Below, piece after piece: positions 1-8,346 of a DNA stretch of 64,000 nucleotides (positions within the stretch are counted from its first letter, which is position 1; every line of letters begins with the position of its first letter). A program made the translations under genes and the position numbers. The stretch lies in assembly GCF_001420995.1 (NCBI RefSeq), contig NZ_CP012184.1, positions 4,324,501-4,388,500 on the forward strand, in the 5' to 3' direction. This DNA comes from Pseudonocardia sp. EC080619-01. Lineage in GTDB: Bacteria > Actinomycetota > Actinomycetes > Mycobacteriales > Pseudonocardiaceae. The notes under the pieces were generated by a model, which was not told the DNA's origin, did no database searches, and worked only from the letters and a program-made list of their open reading frames with translations.

Positions 1-218
1 ACCCCGACGACGAGCTCGCCGTCCTCGTGTCGCACAAGCGGGTCGGCGACCTCAAGGCGGCACTGGCCCGCCGCGACGTCTACGGCACCGACAGCCCCGG
101 CACGTTCGGCTGGATCATCGCCCAGGACCGGGCGAACACCGAACGCCTCGGCCGCATCCCCGGCTTCGAGGAGCTGTTCGCCGCCGAGGCCGCCCCGGAC
201 CTGGTGGGCACGCCGTGA
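1..218 (+). CDS. C-terminal end of an unidentified protein (5' partial)
   Basis: An open frame runs in from the left edge (first complete codon at base 3) and stops at 216-218, giving about 71 residues of a larger protein. The visible part is a soluble C-terminus with the stretch GWIIAQDRANTERLGRIPGF. I do not recognise the family. The stop overlaps the GTG start of the CysJ-like gene by GTGA, so the two are probably translationally coupled. The missing protein may be the partner that receives electrons from the flavoprotein; that is inferred from coupling only. Confidence 0.6.
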   Translation, partial: PDDELAVLVSHKRVGDLKAALARRDVYGTDSPGTFGWIIAQDRANTERLGRIPGFEELFAAEAAPDLVGTP

Positions 219-1939
219 CCGCCGACCCGATCCTGACCGGCCTGGACATCGCGGCCGACGCGCCCTTCACCTCCGAGCAGCGGATCTGGCTGTCCGGCTA
301 CCTGGCGGGCGCCCGGTCCGCGGCGCGGCCGGCGACGCCCGGCGCGGACGCCGCGCACCCGCCGGTGCACGTCCTCTACGGCACCGAGACCGGCAACGCC
401 GAGTCGATCGCCGAGACCGTCGCGGGGCAGCTGACGGCGGCCGGTGCGCCCGCCGAGCCGGTCGAGCTCGACCAGGTCACCGCCGACGCGCTCGCCGCGA
501 TGGAGCGCGTGGTCGTCGTCTGCTCCACCTACGGCGACGGCGAGATGCCGGACGACGCCGACCTGTTCCGGCAGCTGATCGAATCCGACGACGCCCCGCG
601 GCTGGGGTCGACGACGTTCGCCGTCTGCGCGCTCGGCGACACCGCCTACGACGACTTCTGCGCCGCGGGCCGGCTGATCGACGCCCGGCTGGAGGCGCTC
701 GGGGCGACCCGGGCGCTGGAGCGCGTCGACTGCGACGTCATGTGGGAGGACCAGGCCGGGCAGTGGCAGGCAGCCGTGGTCGAGACCTTCGCGGGCGGTG
801 CGGCCGGGTCCGCCGCCGCGCGGACCCCGGACGAGAAGTCCACATGGGACCGCCGGAACCCGTTCGCCGCCGTCCTCGCGCACAGTGTGCGGCTGTCCGG
901 GCCCGGGTCGGACAAGGAGATCCGCCACCACGAGCTGGCCCTCGCCGACTCCGGGATCACCTACGCCGCAGGCGACGCGCTCAACGTGCTGCCCGCCAAC
1001 GATCCCGAGCTGGTCGAGGCGCTGATCGAGCACCTCGGCCACGACCGTGACACCGCCGCCGGCGACCGTCCGCTGCACGAGGCGCTCACCCACGCCCACG
1101 AGATCGTGACGCCGTCGAAGGACCTGCTCGCCGTGCTGGCCGAGCGGACCGCCGACGACGAGATGCGGGCCGCACTCGGCGACCGCGGCACCCGCGACGC
1201 CTACCTGTGGGGCCGTGACCTGCTGGAGCTCCTGCGCCGCGCCCGGCTCCGCCTGGAGGTCGAGGAGTTCCTCGGGCTGCTCCGCCCGCTGCAGCACCGG
1301 GCCTACTCGATCTCGTCGAGCCCGCTCGTGTCACCGGACCGGATCCACCTGACGGTCGCGAGCGTCCGCTACTCCTGCGGGGACCGCGCCACCGGCGGGG
1401 TCTGCTCCACCCACCTCGCGGACCGGCTCACCACCGGCGACACGACCGGCGTCTTCCTGCAACCGAACACCACGTTCCGGCCACCCGCCGACGACGTCGA
1501 CATGATCATGGTCGGCCCGGGGACGGGCATCGCGCCGTTCCGTGCGTTCCTCCAGGAACGCGAGGCCCGCGGCGCCACCGGCCGCAACTGGCTGCTGTTC
1601 GGCGACCGGCACCGCGAGCACGACTTCCTCTACGAGACCGAGCTGACGGAGTGGGCCGGATCCGGCCTGCTCACCCATCTCGACCTGGCGTTCTCCCGCG
1701 ACCAGGCCGAGAAGGTCTACGTCCAGACCCGCATGCGCGAGCACGGCGCGCGGCTGCACGCCTGGCTGGCGCAGGGCGCGCACCTCTACGTGTGCGGGGA
1801 CGCGACGCGGATGGCCCGCGACGTCGACGCCGCGCTGCACGCGGCCGTCGCCGAGCACGGCGGCACCGACGCCGACGGGGCCGCGGCGTTCGTCGCGGAC
1901 CTCAAGCGGGAGAAGCGCTACCTGCGTGACGTGTACTGA
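215..1939 (+). CDS. CysJ-like NADPH-dependent diflavin reductase (sulfite reductase alpha-type flavoprotein)
   Basis: A 574-residue diflavin reductase that would move electrons from NADPH through FAD and FMN to a partner enzyme. A flavodoxin domain covers about residues 50-190 (YGTETGNAESIAE at 55-67, CSTYGDGEMPDD at 103-114). The ferredoxin-reductase part follows, with FAD motif RAYSISSSP at 362-370, GGVCSTHLADRL at 394-405, the NADPH motif GPGTGIAPFRAFLQER near 434-449, and a CysJ-type end (KREKRYLRDVY). Length fits CysJ (about 600). It starts inside the stop of the preceding gene and ends just before the HemS-like gene. True partner could be a sulfite, nitrite or nitrate reductase, or a heme enzyme; the window does not show it, so no symbol is given. 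Confidence 0.9.
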   Translation: MTADPILTGLDIAADAPFTSEQRIWLSGYLAGARSAARPATPGADAAHPPVHVLYGTETGNAESIAETVAGQLTAAGAPAEPVELDQVTADALAAMERVVVVCSTYGDGEMPDDADLFRQLIESDDAPRLGSTTFAVCALGDTAYDDFCAAGRLIDARLEALGATRALERVDCDVMWEDQAGQWQAAVVETFAGGAAGSAAARTPDEKSTWDRRNPFAAVLAHSVRLSGPGSDKEIRHHELALADSGITYAAGDALNVLPANDPELVEALIEHLGHDRDTAAGDRPLHEALTHAHEIVTPSKDLLAVLAERTADDEMRAALGDRGTRDAYLWGRDLLELLRRARLRLEVEEFLGLLRPLQHRAYSISSSPLVSPDRIHLTVASVRYSCGDRATGGVCSTHLADRLTTGDTTGVFLQPNTTFRPPADDVDMIMVGPGTGIAPFRAFLQEREARGATGRNWLLFGDRHREHDFLYETELTEWAGSGLLTHLDLAFSRDQAEKVYVQTRMREHGARLHAWLAQGAHLYVCGDATRMARDVDAALHAAVAEHGGTDADGAAAFVADLKREKRYLRDVY

Positions 1940-1961
1940 CACTACCGATCCGGAGCACCCC

Positions 1962-2885
1962 GTGACCCTGCCCCGCACCGAGCTCGACGCGCTGCTCGCG
2001 CACCGTGTCGGCACCCGGCTCGACCTCGATCCCGACTCGCTGGCCCGGCACCTCCCGCTGCTCGACGAGGTCGTCGCGACCACCGCGAACGGCAGCGCCC
2101 TGATCAGCGACCTCGCCGCCTACGCCGAGCCGAGCTTCACCGGTGAGGCGTTCGCGGTGCGCACCGACCGGGTCACCGTCCGGCTGGCCCGGTCCGCGGT
2201 CGCCGCCCTGGTCCGCACCGACGCCGACGACGACGCCCGCGAGCCCGCCGGACTGTGGATGTTCGACGCCGACGGCACCGCCGTGCACCGCGCGCACCTG
2301 GTCTCCGAACCCGCTCCGATGGTGCTCGACGTGATGGCGCTGGCCCCGCGGGCGGAGCGGACCGAGGCGGTGCCGCCGGAGCTCCCCGATCCCGACGAGC
2401 TGGACCAGATCGGCCTGCTCGACGCGATCCTCGCCGACGACGGCGAGCTGCTCGACCGGATCGCCCGCCCGGCGTTCCCGGTCGGCGGGTTCCTCCCCGT
2501 CGTCGAGCTGCTGTGCCTGTTGTGCGAGCAGGGCGTCCCGGTCGGCATGGCCGTCCCGAACCGGGGCTGCCTGCAGGCGTCGGTCGGGTGGGTGGACCAC
2601 GTCGAGACCGGCGACGTCGTCGGCGTCGTCTCGGGGCCGGCCCAGTTCGCCTTCGGCCCGGCCGACGTCGACGCCGCACGCGTCGTCCGGACGCACGGGC
2701 CGCACGGTCCGATGTCGACGGTACTGCTGACCGGCGACGACGGCCGCTGCCTCGCCCTGCTCGGCCAGCTCGGGCTGCCGCCGGTGAGCGCGGTGACGGC
2801 CTGGGAGCGGATGGTCGCCGACATCTTCGGAGGTCGCGGCTTCGGAGGACGCGGCTTCGGAGGTCGCGGCCGACCGACCGGGTGA
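1962..2885 (+). CDS. HemS/HmuS-like heme-utilisation protein (divergent)
   Basis: A 307-residue soluble protein. The N-terminal half has WMFDADGTAVHRAHL, matching the FDxxGxAVHK motif of HemS/HmuS/ChuX heme-handling proteins. The C-terminal half has NRGCLQASVGWVDHVETGD, like the second HemS repeat (NRGCIQ). This suggests heme trafficking or degradation; residues that bind heme cannot be confirmed by eye. GTG at 1962 is preferred because GGAG lies at 1952-1955; an in-frame GTG at 1926 overlaps cysJ but lacks a good ribosome site. The protein ends in three FGGRG repeats. Adjacency to a diflavin reductase would fit a reductase-heme protein pair, which is an inference. Confidence 0.65.
   Translation: MTLPRTELDALLAHRVGTRLDLDPDSLARHLPLLDEVVATTANGSALISDLAAYAEPSFTGEAFAVRTDRVTVRLARSAVAALVRTDADDDAREPAGLWMFDADGTAVHRAHLVSEPAPMVLDVMALAPRAERTEAVPPELPDPDELDQIGLLDAILADDGELLDRIARPAFPVGGFLPVVELLCLLCEQGVPVGMAVPNRGCLQASVGWVDHVETGDVVGVVSGPAQFAFGPADVDAARVVRTHGPHGPMSTVLLTGDDGRCLALLGQLGLPPVSAVTAWERMVADIFGGRGFGGRGFGGRGRPTG
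2826..2870 (+). repeat. Three 15-bp tandem repeats encoding FGGRG x3
   Basis: TTCGGAGG(T/A)CGCGGC occurs three times in a row; the middle copy differs by one base. It encodes an FGGRG tail at the end of the HemS-like protein. RGG-type tails often bind RNA or are flexible; here it may simply be slippage-grown sequence. Confidence 0.9.
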
Positions 2886-2958
2886 ACGGGTGAACGCGGT
2901 CACCACGCCGTCCGTAGAGACGGGCATCGAGGATGAATCACCCGGAAAGGACGCCCCG

Positions 2959-3657
2959 ATGCGCCGTACCCTCCCCCGTCTCGCCGCCGTGACCGCCGCA
3001 GGCGCACTCGCCTTCGCCGCGACCGCGGGTGTCGCGTTCGCCCAGGAGACCGAGGTCCCCGAGCCGAGCAGCTTCACCAGCATGTACACCGTGGCCGCGT
3101 CGCCGGACACGATCATCAACAACGACAACGCCGCCGTCCCGGGTGAGCCGGGCGCGTCCGGCGAGTTCAACTTCCGGCTCAACAGCGACGACGAGATCAT
3201 CTGCTACGACATCACCCTGCGCGGCGTGACCGGGGAGTACGAGAGCCCGGCGAAGACCGCCACGCACATCCACGAGGCCGCCGCCGGTGCGGCGGGCCCG
3301 CCGCGCCTGGCGTTCCCGGACCCGACCGGTGACGGTGACGTCCGGACGTCGTCCGGCTGCCTGCAGGGCCCCTTCACCACCGGTCTGGAGCGTGACGGCC
3401 AGGACACCGGCACCGGCTTCTCGCTCGCGCAGATCGAGGCCGACCCGTCGGCGTTCTTCGGGGACACCCACACCGCCGAGTACTCGGCCGGTGCCGTGCG
3501 CGGCCAGCTGACCGAGGTCCCGATGGGCGGCGTCGAGACCGGTGCCGGCGGTGCCTCCTCGAACGACACCGTGGCCTACACCCTCGGTGCCGCGGGACTC
3601 GTCGCGGCCGCCGGTGCCGGCGTCGTCCTGGTCCGCCGGAGCCGTGCGCAGGGCTGA
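2959..3657 (+). CDS. Secreted CHRD-domain protein with C-terminal membrane anchor
   Basis: A 232-residue exported protein. Residues 1-29 form a Sec signal peptide (RR, hydrophobic core, AFA|Q). The body is a CHRD domain, recognised by THIHEAAAGAAGP and the end motif GAVRGQL. The C-terminus has a hydrophobic segment (YTLGAAGLVAAAGAGVVLV) and a basic tail, like a sortase or membrane anchor, though no classic LPxTG is present. The start at 2959 is chosen because of GGAAAGG at 2944-2950 and because the signal peptide begins there; a longer frame to 2890 is not needed. It is followed directly by a sortase gene, a pairing common in actinomycetes, so it is the likely sortase substrate. Confidence 0.85.
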   Translation: MRRTLPRLAAVTAAGALAFAATAGVAFAQETEVPEPSSFTSMYTVAASPDTIINNDNAAVPGEPGASGEFNFRLNSDDEIICYDITLRGVTGEYESPAKTATHIHEAAAGAAGPPRLAFPDPTGDGDVRTSSGCLQGPFTTGLERDGQDTGTGFSLAQIEADPSAFFGDTHTAEYSAGAVRGQLTEVPMGGVETGAGGASSNDTVAYTLGAAGLVAAAGAGVVLVRRSRAQG

Positions 3658-3661
3658 CACC

Positions 3662-4261
3662 GTGCCCGACCGCGTGCGACGCCCGGGAGCCCTGGTGCTC
3701 CCGGGCGTCGTCGTGCTGGTGGTCCTGCTCCTCACCGGCTGCGCCGGGGCCGGTGTGGACGGTCCGGCGGCCCCGGAGCGGCCGGCCGGCCCGATCACCC
3801 AGGCGCCGGTCGTCGCGGCACCGGGTGAGGTCGTGCCGACGTCGGTCCGGATCCCGGCGATCGGGCTCGACGAGCCGTCGCTGGTCCGGCTCGGCGTGAC
3901 CGGGGAGGGCACGGCCGAGGTGCCGCAGGACTACGACCGCGTCGGCTGGTTCGACCGCGGCGGCAACCCCGGCCCGGCCGTCCTCATGGGACACGTCGAC
4001 TCCCGCGACGGGCCCGCCGTCTTCTTCGACCTCCGCGACCTGGCGGCCGGGGACGTGATCGAGGTCGGCCGCAGCGACGGTACGACGGGCCGGTACGCCG
4101 TCGAGTACACCCGGCAGGTCCCGAAGGACGAGTTCCCGACCTTCGAGGTCTTCGGGGCCGCGCCGGAGGACGTGCTCCGGCTCGTCACCTGTGCCGGCGA
4201 GTTCGACCGCGGTGAGCGCAGCTACCTCGACAACCTCGTCGTGCACGCCCGCGCCGCCTGA
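3662..4261 (+). CDS. Sortase (class E/F-like) with lipobox-like leader
   Basis: A 199-residue sortase: a cysteine transpeptidase that attaches secreted proteins to the cell surface. The catalytic His lies in VLMGHVDSRDGPAVF and the Cys in LRLVTCAGEFDR, followed by the Arg region (RGERSYLDNLVV). The N-terminus is a hydrophobic leader ending in LLLTGC (Cys27), which fits a lipoprotein signal as well as a membrane anchor. It begins with GTG four bases after the CHRD stop, with a weak CAGGG upstream, and the first codons fold into a strong hairpin. The likely job is anchoring the CHRD protein encoded just upstream. Confidence 0.8.
   Translation: MPDRVRRPGALVLPGVVVLVVLLLTGCAGAGVDGPAAPERPAGPITQAPVVAAPGEVVPTSVRIPAIGLDEPSLVRLGVTGEGTAEVPQDYDRVGWFDRGGNPGPAVLMGHVDSRDGPAVFFDLRDLAAGDVIEVGRSDGTTGRYAVEYTRQVPKDEFPTFEVFGAAPEDVLRLVTCAGEFDRGERSYLDNLVVHARAA
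3678..3709 (+). terminator. Perfect 13-bp hairpin at the CHRD-sortase junction
   Basis: GACGCCCGGGAGC (3678-3690) and GCTCCCGGGCGTC (3697-3709) pair perfectly around a 6-base loop. It lies 20 bases past the CHRD stop and inside the first codons of the sortase frame. No T-run follows, so it may be a weak terminator or attenuator, or simply repeat-like codons of the signal peptide. Confidence 0.5.
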
Positions 4262-4334
4262 CGACCGCCGTTGCAGGACGCGCCGAGATGTCCGGTTACC
4301 GCCCCGGGGTCCGGCCCTGGCGGACACTGGACGG

Positions 4335-5504
4335 GTGACCGTGCCGCGAGCGAGGACGCCGTCCGGGCCGGACCGCCGGTCCGCGTGGTCCTCGCTCGTG
4401 TCCGGAGTGTCCCGGCTCGGGAAGGTCCCGCCGCTGCACGTCGTCCTGGCCGTGACCGGGATGCTCCTGCTGGTCGGCGTCGTGATGGTCCTGTCGGCGT
4501 CGGCCGGTGGACGGACCGTCGCGGACGGGATGGTGCTCACCGTCTTCGTCCGGCACCTGATCTTCCTGCTGGCGGGCGTCGCCGCGTTCGCGGCCGGGAT
4601 GACCCTGCGGCCGTCGGTGCTGCGGGCGTGGACGCCGTTGTTGCTGCTCGCCTGCGTCGTCGCGCTCGTGCTGGTGCTGGTGCCCGGCATCGGTGAGGTC
4701 CGCGGCGGCGCCCGCAGATGGATCTCGGTCGGCGGGTTCACCGTGCAGCCCGGCGAGGCGGTCAAGGTCGTGCTGCTGCTGTGGGGCGCGCACGTGCTCG
4801 CGTTGCGGGGCAGGGCCGTGCGGCACGCCCGCTACGCCGTCCTCCCGCTGGTCCCGGTGGTGATGATCGTCGCGGCGCTGCTGATGCTCCAGCCGGCGCT
4901 GAGCACGACGGTCGCGCTCGGCGTGGTCCTCGTCGCGCTGCTGTTCTTCGCCGGGGCGCCACTGGGACTGATCGCCGCGCTGTCCGGCGGTGCCGTCCTC
5001 GGGGCCACCGTCCTCGGGCTCACCGCCGGCTACCGGCGCGAACGGCTGACCACGTTCCTCGGCTCCGGCGACGAGCTCGGCGCCGGCTACCAGTCCCGCC
5101 AGGCGCTGCTCTCACTGGCCGACGGCGGACTGTTCGGCACCGGCCTCGGCCAGGGCCGCGCCAAGTGGGACTACCTGCCCAACGCCGCGAACGACTTCGT
5201 CTTCGCGGTGATCGGGGAGGAGCTCGGACTGCTCGGCGGGATCGCCGTGCTCGGGCTGTACGCGGTGCTGGCCTGGGTGGGCCTGCGCGTCGCGGCCCGC
5301 ACGAGGGACCCGTTCCTGCGGCTGGTGACGGCAGCGACCGCCACCTGGGTGGTCGTGCAGGCGGTGATGAACGTCGGCTACGTCGTCGGGCTGCTCCCGG
5401 TGACCGGGCAGCAGCTGCCGCTGGTCTCGGCGGGCGGCACGGCGCTGGTCAGCACCCTGTTCCTGCTGGGGCTGGTCGCCAACGCCGCCCGCCGGATCAG
5501 GTAG
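4335..5504 (+). CDS. FtsW/RodA/SpoVE-family lipid II polymerase or flippase-like protein
   Basis: A 389-residue polytopic membrane protein of the SEDS family, which polymerises lipid II for cell wall growth. Family signatures in order: VMVLSAS (50-56), GGARRWI (124-130), QPGEAVK (138-144), NDFVFAVIGEELGLLGG near 290, and GLLPVTGQQLPLVSAGG near the C-terminus. About ten membrane segments are visible. It lies outside any division cluster, so it may be an accessory, sporulation or growth-specific copy; FtsW and RodA cannot be told apart here. GTG at 4335 is the start chosen, with another GTG six bases on. The 3' end overlaps the convergent anti-sigma gene by 8 bases. Confidence 0.85.
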   Translation: MTVPRARTPSGPDRRSAWSSLVSGVSRLGKVPPLHVVLAVTGMLLLVGVVMVLSASAGGRTVADGMVLTVFVRHLIFLLAGVAAFAAGMTLRPSVLRAWTPLLLLACVVALVLVLVPGIGEVRGGARRWISVGGFTVQPGEAVKVVLLLWGAHVLALRGRAVRHARYAVLPLVPVVMIVAALLMLQPALSTTVALGVVLVALLFFAGAPLGLIAALSGGAVLGATVLGLTAGYRRERLTTFLGSGDELGAGYQSRQALLSLADGGLFGTGLGQGRAKWDYLPNAANDFVFAVIGEELGLLGGIAVLGLYAVLAWVGLRVAARTRDPFLRLVTAATATWVVVQAVMNVGYVVGLLPVTGQQLPLVSAGGTALVSTLFLLGLVANAARRIR

Positions 5505-6165
5505 ACCGCAGGTCCCCGCGCAGCACCGTCGCCCCACCGGTGTCGACCACCCGGAAGCCGGACGCGTCGGAGCGGAGCACCGACGAGTTCAGGTTGCAGA
5601 CCATCGGGTTCTCGCCCGTCCCGATGAACTCGCCCGCCCCGACCTCGCGGCCGTCCGACGCCTCGACGACGACGCGGTACGTCGAACCCGACCGGAACCC
5701 GTCGGCGTCCAGCACGATCTCCACGCCCCACGTGTGCGGGATCGCGACCGCGGTGGCCTCGACCGCCGGATCCATCGCCTGGACCGCCACCGGCTCGCGG
5801 GGGATCCCGTCGTGGTCGCCGACCGCGTACCCGACCGCGCCACCGACCAGGATCGCGACCGCCGCCGCAGACGCGACCGGGAGCCAGCGTGGACGCTTCC
5901 TCGTACCGGGCTCGCGCCCCTCGGCGCGGGCGGCCGCCACGATGCGGTCGCCCAGGTCCGGTGGGGGAGCGGGCGCCCGGTCCAGCTGCGCGGGATCGAC
6001 CCGGCCCAGTGCGGGCAGGACCGACGAGATCTCCGCCAGCTCGGCCCGGCACTCGGCGCAGCCGTCCAGATGGGCCGCCACCGCGGCGGCCTCGTCGCGT
6101 GGCAGACGTCCGATCGCGTGGTCCCCCAGCGACTCACGCAGTGCCCGGTGCTCGTCCGGAGTCAC
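5497..6165 (-). CDS. Membrane anti-sigma factor (RskA-like, zinc-finger type)
   Basis: A 222-residue anti-sigma factor that would hold the adjacent ECF sigma at the membrane. The N-terminal anti-sigma domain has HLDGCAEC (His32, Cys36, Cys39). One membrane helix lies at about 93-114 and an extracytoplasmic C-terminal RskA-type domain follows. Its GTG start overlaps the sigma stop (GTGA), so sigma and anti-sigma are coupled. The signal that releases it is not evident; regulated proteolysis is usual for this family. Confidence 0.85.
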   Translation of the reverse strand: MTPDEHRALRESLGDHAIGRLPRDEAAAVAAHLDGCAECRAELAEISSVLPALGRVDPAQLDRAPAPPPDLGDRIVAAARAEGREPGTRKRPRWLPVASAAAVAILVGGAVGYAVGDHDGIPREPVAVQAMDPAVEATAVAIPHTWGVEIVLDADGFRSGSTYRVVVEASDGREVGAGEFIGTGENPMVCNLNSSVLRSDASGFRVVDTGGATVLRGDLRST

Positions 6166-6743
6166 GGTTCCACCCCCATCTCGTCCATCGCCAGTCGCAG
6201 TGCTTTCAAGCCGTAGAACACCCGGCTGCGGATCGTCCCGACCGGGACCCCGGCCTCCGCCGCGATCTCCGCGTGTGGACGGCCGCGCAGGTACGCCTCC
6301 ACGATCGCCTGCCGGTGCTCGGGCCGCAGCCGCCGCAACGCCTCCTCGACCAGCCAGGTGTCCACCAGCGCGTCGTCGGCGGGGCCGATCGAGTCCCTGC
6401 CGGACTCCGGCTCGTCGGTGAGCTGCCGGCGCCAGGGTCGTACCGTCAGCCGGCGGATCTCGTCGATGACGACGTTACGGGCGATCGCGAACAGCCAGAC
6501 CCGCAGGCTCGCCACCGACGGGTCGAACGCGTCGGCCCGGCGCCAGGCGCGGAGGAAGACCTCCTGGACAGCCTCCTGTGCGCCGCCGTCGTCGCCGAGC
6601 TGGCGCAGGGCGTACCGGTAGATCTCGGGGCCGTGGGCGCCGTACGCGGCGCGGAGCCCGGCCTCGGTGTCGAGCCCGGGGTCCGGGGGTGGGGCGACAG
6701 CCCCTCCGCCCACGGACCGCAAGCCGCGTCTGCGCGCCGTCAT
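6162..6743 (-). CDS. ECF RNA polymerase sigma factor
   Basis: A 193-residue ECF sigma factor. Region 2 shows AQEAVQEVFLRAWRRADAF and WLFAIARNVVIDEIRR; region 4 shows RPEHRQAIVEAYLRGRPHAE and GTIRSRVFYGLKAL. ATG at 6743 is chosen because AGGAGG lies upstream (complement of 6756-6761). It is co-transcribed with its membrane anti-sigma factor, the arrangement known for SigK/RskA and SigL/RslA pairs. Target genes cannot be named from this window; no promoter of the alkylation-regulon shape is seen near it. Confidence 0.9.
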   Translation of the reverse strand: MTARRRGLRSVGGGAVAPPPDPGLDTEAGLRAAYGAHGPEIYRYALRQLGDDGGAQEAVQEVFLRAWRRADAFDPSVASLRVWLFAIARNVVIDEIRRLTVRPWRRQLTDEPESGRDSIGPADDALVDTWLVEEALRRLRPEHRQAIVEAYLRGRPHAEIAAEAGVPVGTIRSRVFYGLKALRLAMDEMGVEP

Positions 6744-6862
6744 CGGTGTCCGGAACCTCCTGAACGTCCCCTGTCCGGGGTGGGTACGTACCCGGGGGCG
6801 GGGGTGTTCACGGGTTCGGTGTGGGATAGGCTCGTGGATGTCCGATCGACACGATCGGGCAT

Positions 6863-6936
6863 GCGGGCGTAGCTCAATGGTAGAGCCCCAGTCTTCCAAA
6901 CTGGCTACGCGGGTTCGATTCCCGTCGCCCGCTCCA
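6863..6936 (+). tRNA. tRNA-Gly (anticodon TCC)
   Basis: The acceptor arm GCGGGCG pairs with CGCCCGC, the anticodon stem CCAGT/ACTGG encloses loop CTTCCAA (anticodon TCC), and the T-arm GCGGGTTCGATTCCCGT is standard. The discriminator base is T and CCA is encoded at 6934-6936. Mature body is 71 nt plus CCA. Confidence 0.95.
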
Positions 6937-7275
6937 CCATCTGACCAGCGGAGACGCTGATCAGCTCTGATCTTGAGACAGACTTCGTACATAAGGCGTG
7001 GTGCGAGTCGGTCCTGGCGTTGCCTGCATGGCAGGAGGCTCGGTCTCCGGGAGGCATCCCCGCCAGCAGCAACGGCGATGTGACGATCCCGCCTTGATCA
7101 TGAGCGGCACACCTTCTCCGCCCTGTACTGAGCTCGACTACACGTTGCCGGGACCGCATCAGGGCGTCGCTCGCTTGCGCTGTACCGGGAAGGGCGGAGC
7201 GGGTGAGACCCGAGCCCGGGTCCGTGTCGAGCGCATCTCATGCAGGCTGTGGGCTTGCCGACTGTGGTCTACCGG
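6937..7275. other. Non-coding stretch downstream of tRNA-Gly
   Basis: I see no gene here. A 10-bp palindrome GCTGATCAGC lies about 20 bases after the tRNA. Base composition is less GC-rich than neighbours, and IS remnants follow within 1.2 kb, so this may be scar from an element once integrated at the tRNA. Confidence 0.4.
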
Positions 7276-7686
7276 TCAGGAGTGCAGCGTGCGAGTGGGC
7301 TCGAATCCGTTCTCACCGATGGGTGCTCCGGCCATGTTCCAACTCCAGGAGATCGTCGGGGTGATCCGCATGTAGGTACCCGGTCCGACCATCCCGACGC
7401 GCTCGTGCGGGCCGTCGGCGTCCCCGTAGACCCGGATGCCTCGCGCGATGAACGGGTCGAACGACGGCATGTCGTCGATGACCAGCGCGACCTTGTGGTT
7501 GCCGGCGGCGAGGTTGCGGAACTTGCGGGTGGCGGTGACGGTGCGTCCGCCGCCGACCCAGAACACGGATCCGTCGAACTCGACGGCCACCGGAACGACG
7601 TCCGGTTGGCCGTGACCGTCGACCGTCGCGAGCCGCCCCATCCCGTTCGAGCTCAGGTAGGCGATCTCATCGGGGGAGAACGACAT
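7276..7686 (-). CDS. PPOX-class (pyridoxamine 5'-phosphate oxidase fold) F420/flavin-dependent protein
   Basis: A 136-residue split beta-barrel protein. Motifs GRLATVDGHGQPDVVPVAVEF and VTATRKFRNLAAGNHKVALV are typical of small PPOX-class proteins of actinomycetes, many of which bind F420 or FMN and reduce or oxidise small substrates. ATG at 7686 is preferred over longer frames because GAAGGGA lies just upstream and the fold begins there (MSFSPDEIAYLSSNGMGRLA). Substrate unknown. It stands alone between the tRNA-Gly and an IS3 remnant. Confidence 0.75.
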   Translation of the reverse strand: MSFSPDEIAYLSSNGMGRLATVDGHGQPDVVPVAVEFDGSVFWVGGGRTVTATRKFRNLAAGNHKVALVIDDMPSFDPFIARGIRVYGDADGPHERVGMVGPGTYMRITPTISWSWNMAGAPIGENGFEPTRTLHS

Positions 7687-8089
7687 CGAATCGGTCCCTT
7701 CGGTGGTGAATGTGACGCCGCGGGACAATCTAGGACAGCGTCGACGTCGACTCACCGATGGATCGGGCGAGAGTCCCGAAGCCGTGGGTGGATGAGCGGC
7801 TGCGCCACGCTGTGTCCTGCCGGCAGCGCCGACTGGTGCGGGCCGCCCCTCACACGTCCAGGACGGCTACGGCGTCGCTGCGCGACAGCGCTGGCGCGCA
7901 GCCCCTGGACCCGCGAGCCTTCGCGGGCCCTGGGGCACGTCCCGAGGGGCAGCCCACGGCCACACGGCGTGTGGAGATCGCGTTCCGTCGGGCTGAGGGC
8001 GGCAAGTGTGGGTTCATCTCCGGTCAGCTGTTCGGGGTGTAGACGTGCTGGCGGTCGTCGGAGCCGTAGATGCCCACGCCTACCAGCGG
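7687..8089. other. Degenerate stretch, no gene assigned
   Basis: Frames here have no recognisable domain. A plus-strand frame (7758-8042) ends in GGKCGFISGQLFGV, vaguely like the start of an IS3 OrfB, and runs toward the clear IS3 remnant, so this may be decayed insertion-sequence DNA. Confidence 0.35.
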
Positions 8090-8346
8090 GTTCTCCGCGG
8101 AGCGCTGCTACGAGGCTCGATGGGACGGGTCGGGACCTGCCCGGACAACGCCGCAATGGAGTCCTTCTTCAGCCTGCTGCAGAAAACGTCGTCAACCGAC
8201 GACGCTGGGACACCCGCGCCGAGCTCCGGCTCGCGATCGTGACCTGGATCGAGAGCACCTACCATCGCCGCAGACGCCAAGACACCCTCGGCAGGCTCAC
8301 CCCAGTCGAATTCGAGATACTCGCATCAGCCGCTCACGAGGCCTGA
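8090..8346 (+). pseudogene. IS3-family transposase (OrfB) remnant, frameshifted
   Basis: The end of an IS3 integrase domain is readable in two frames: SMGRVGTCPDNAAMESFF followed, after a frame change near 8180, by NVVNRRRWDTRAELRLA and YHRRRRQDTLGRLTPVEFE. These are the C-terminal rve signatures, including the last catalytic Glu (MESFF). The upstream two thirds of the transposase are missing or unrecognisable, so it is inactive. Confidence 0.8.

Noticed and set aside
7290..7315. T-arm-like sequence resembling a tRNA end
   Set aside because: It lies inside the PPOX gene, and no acceptor or anticodon arm accompanies it.
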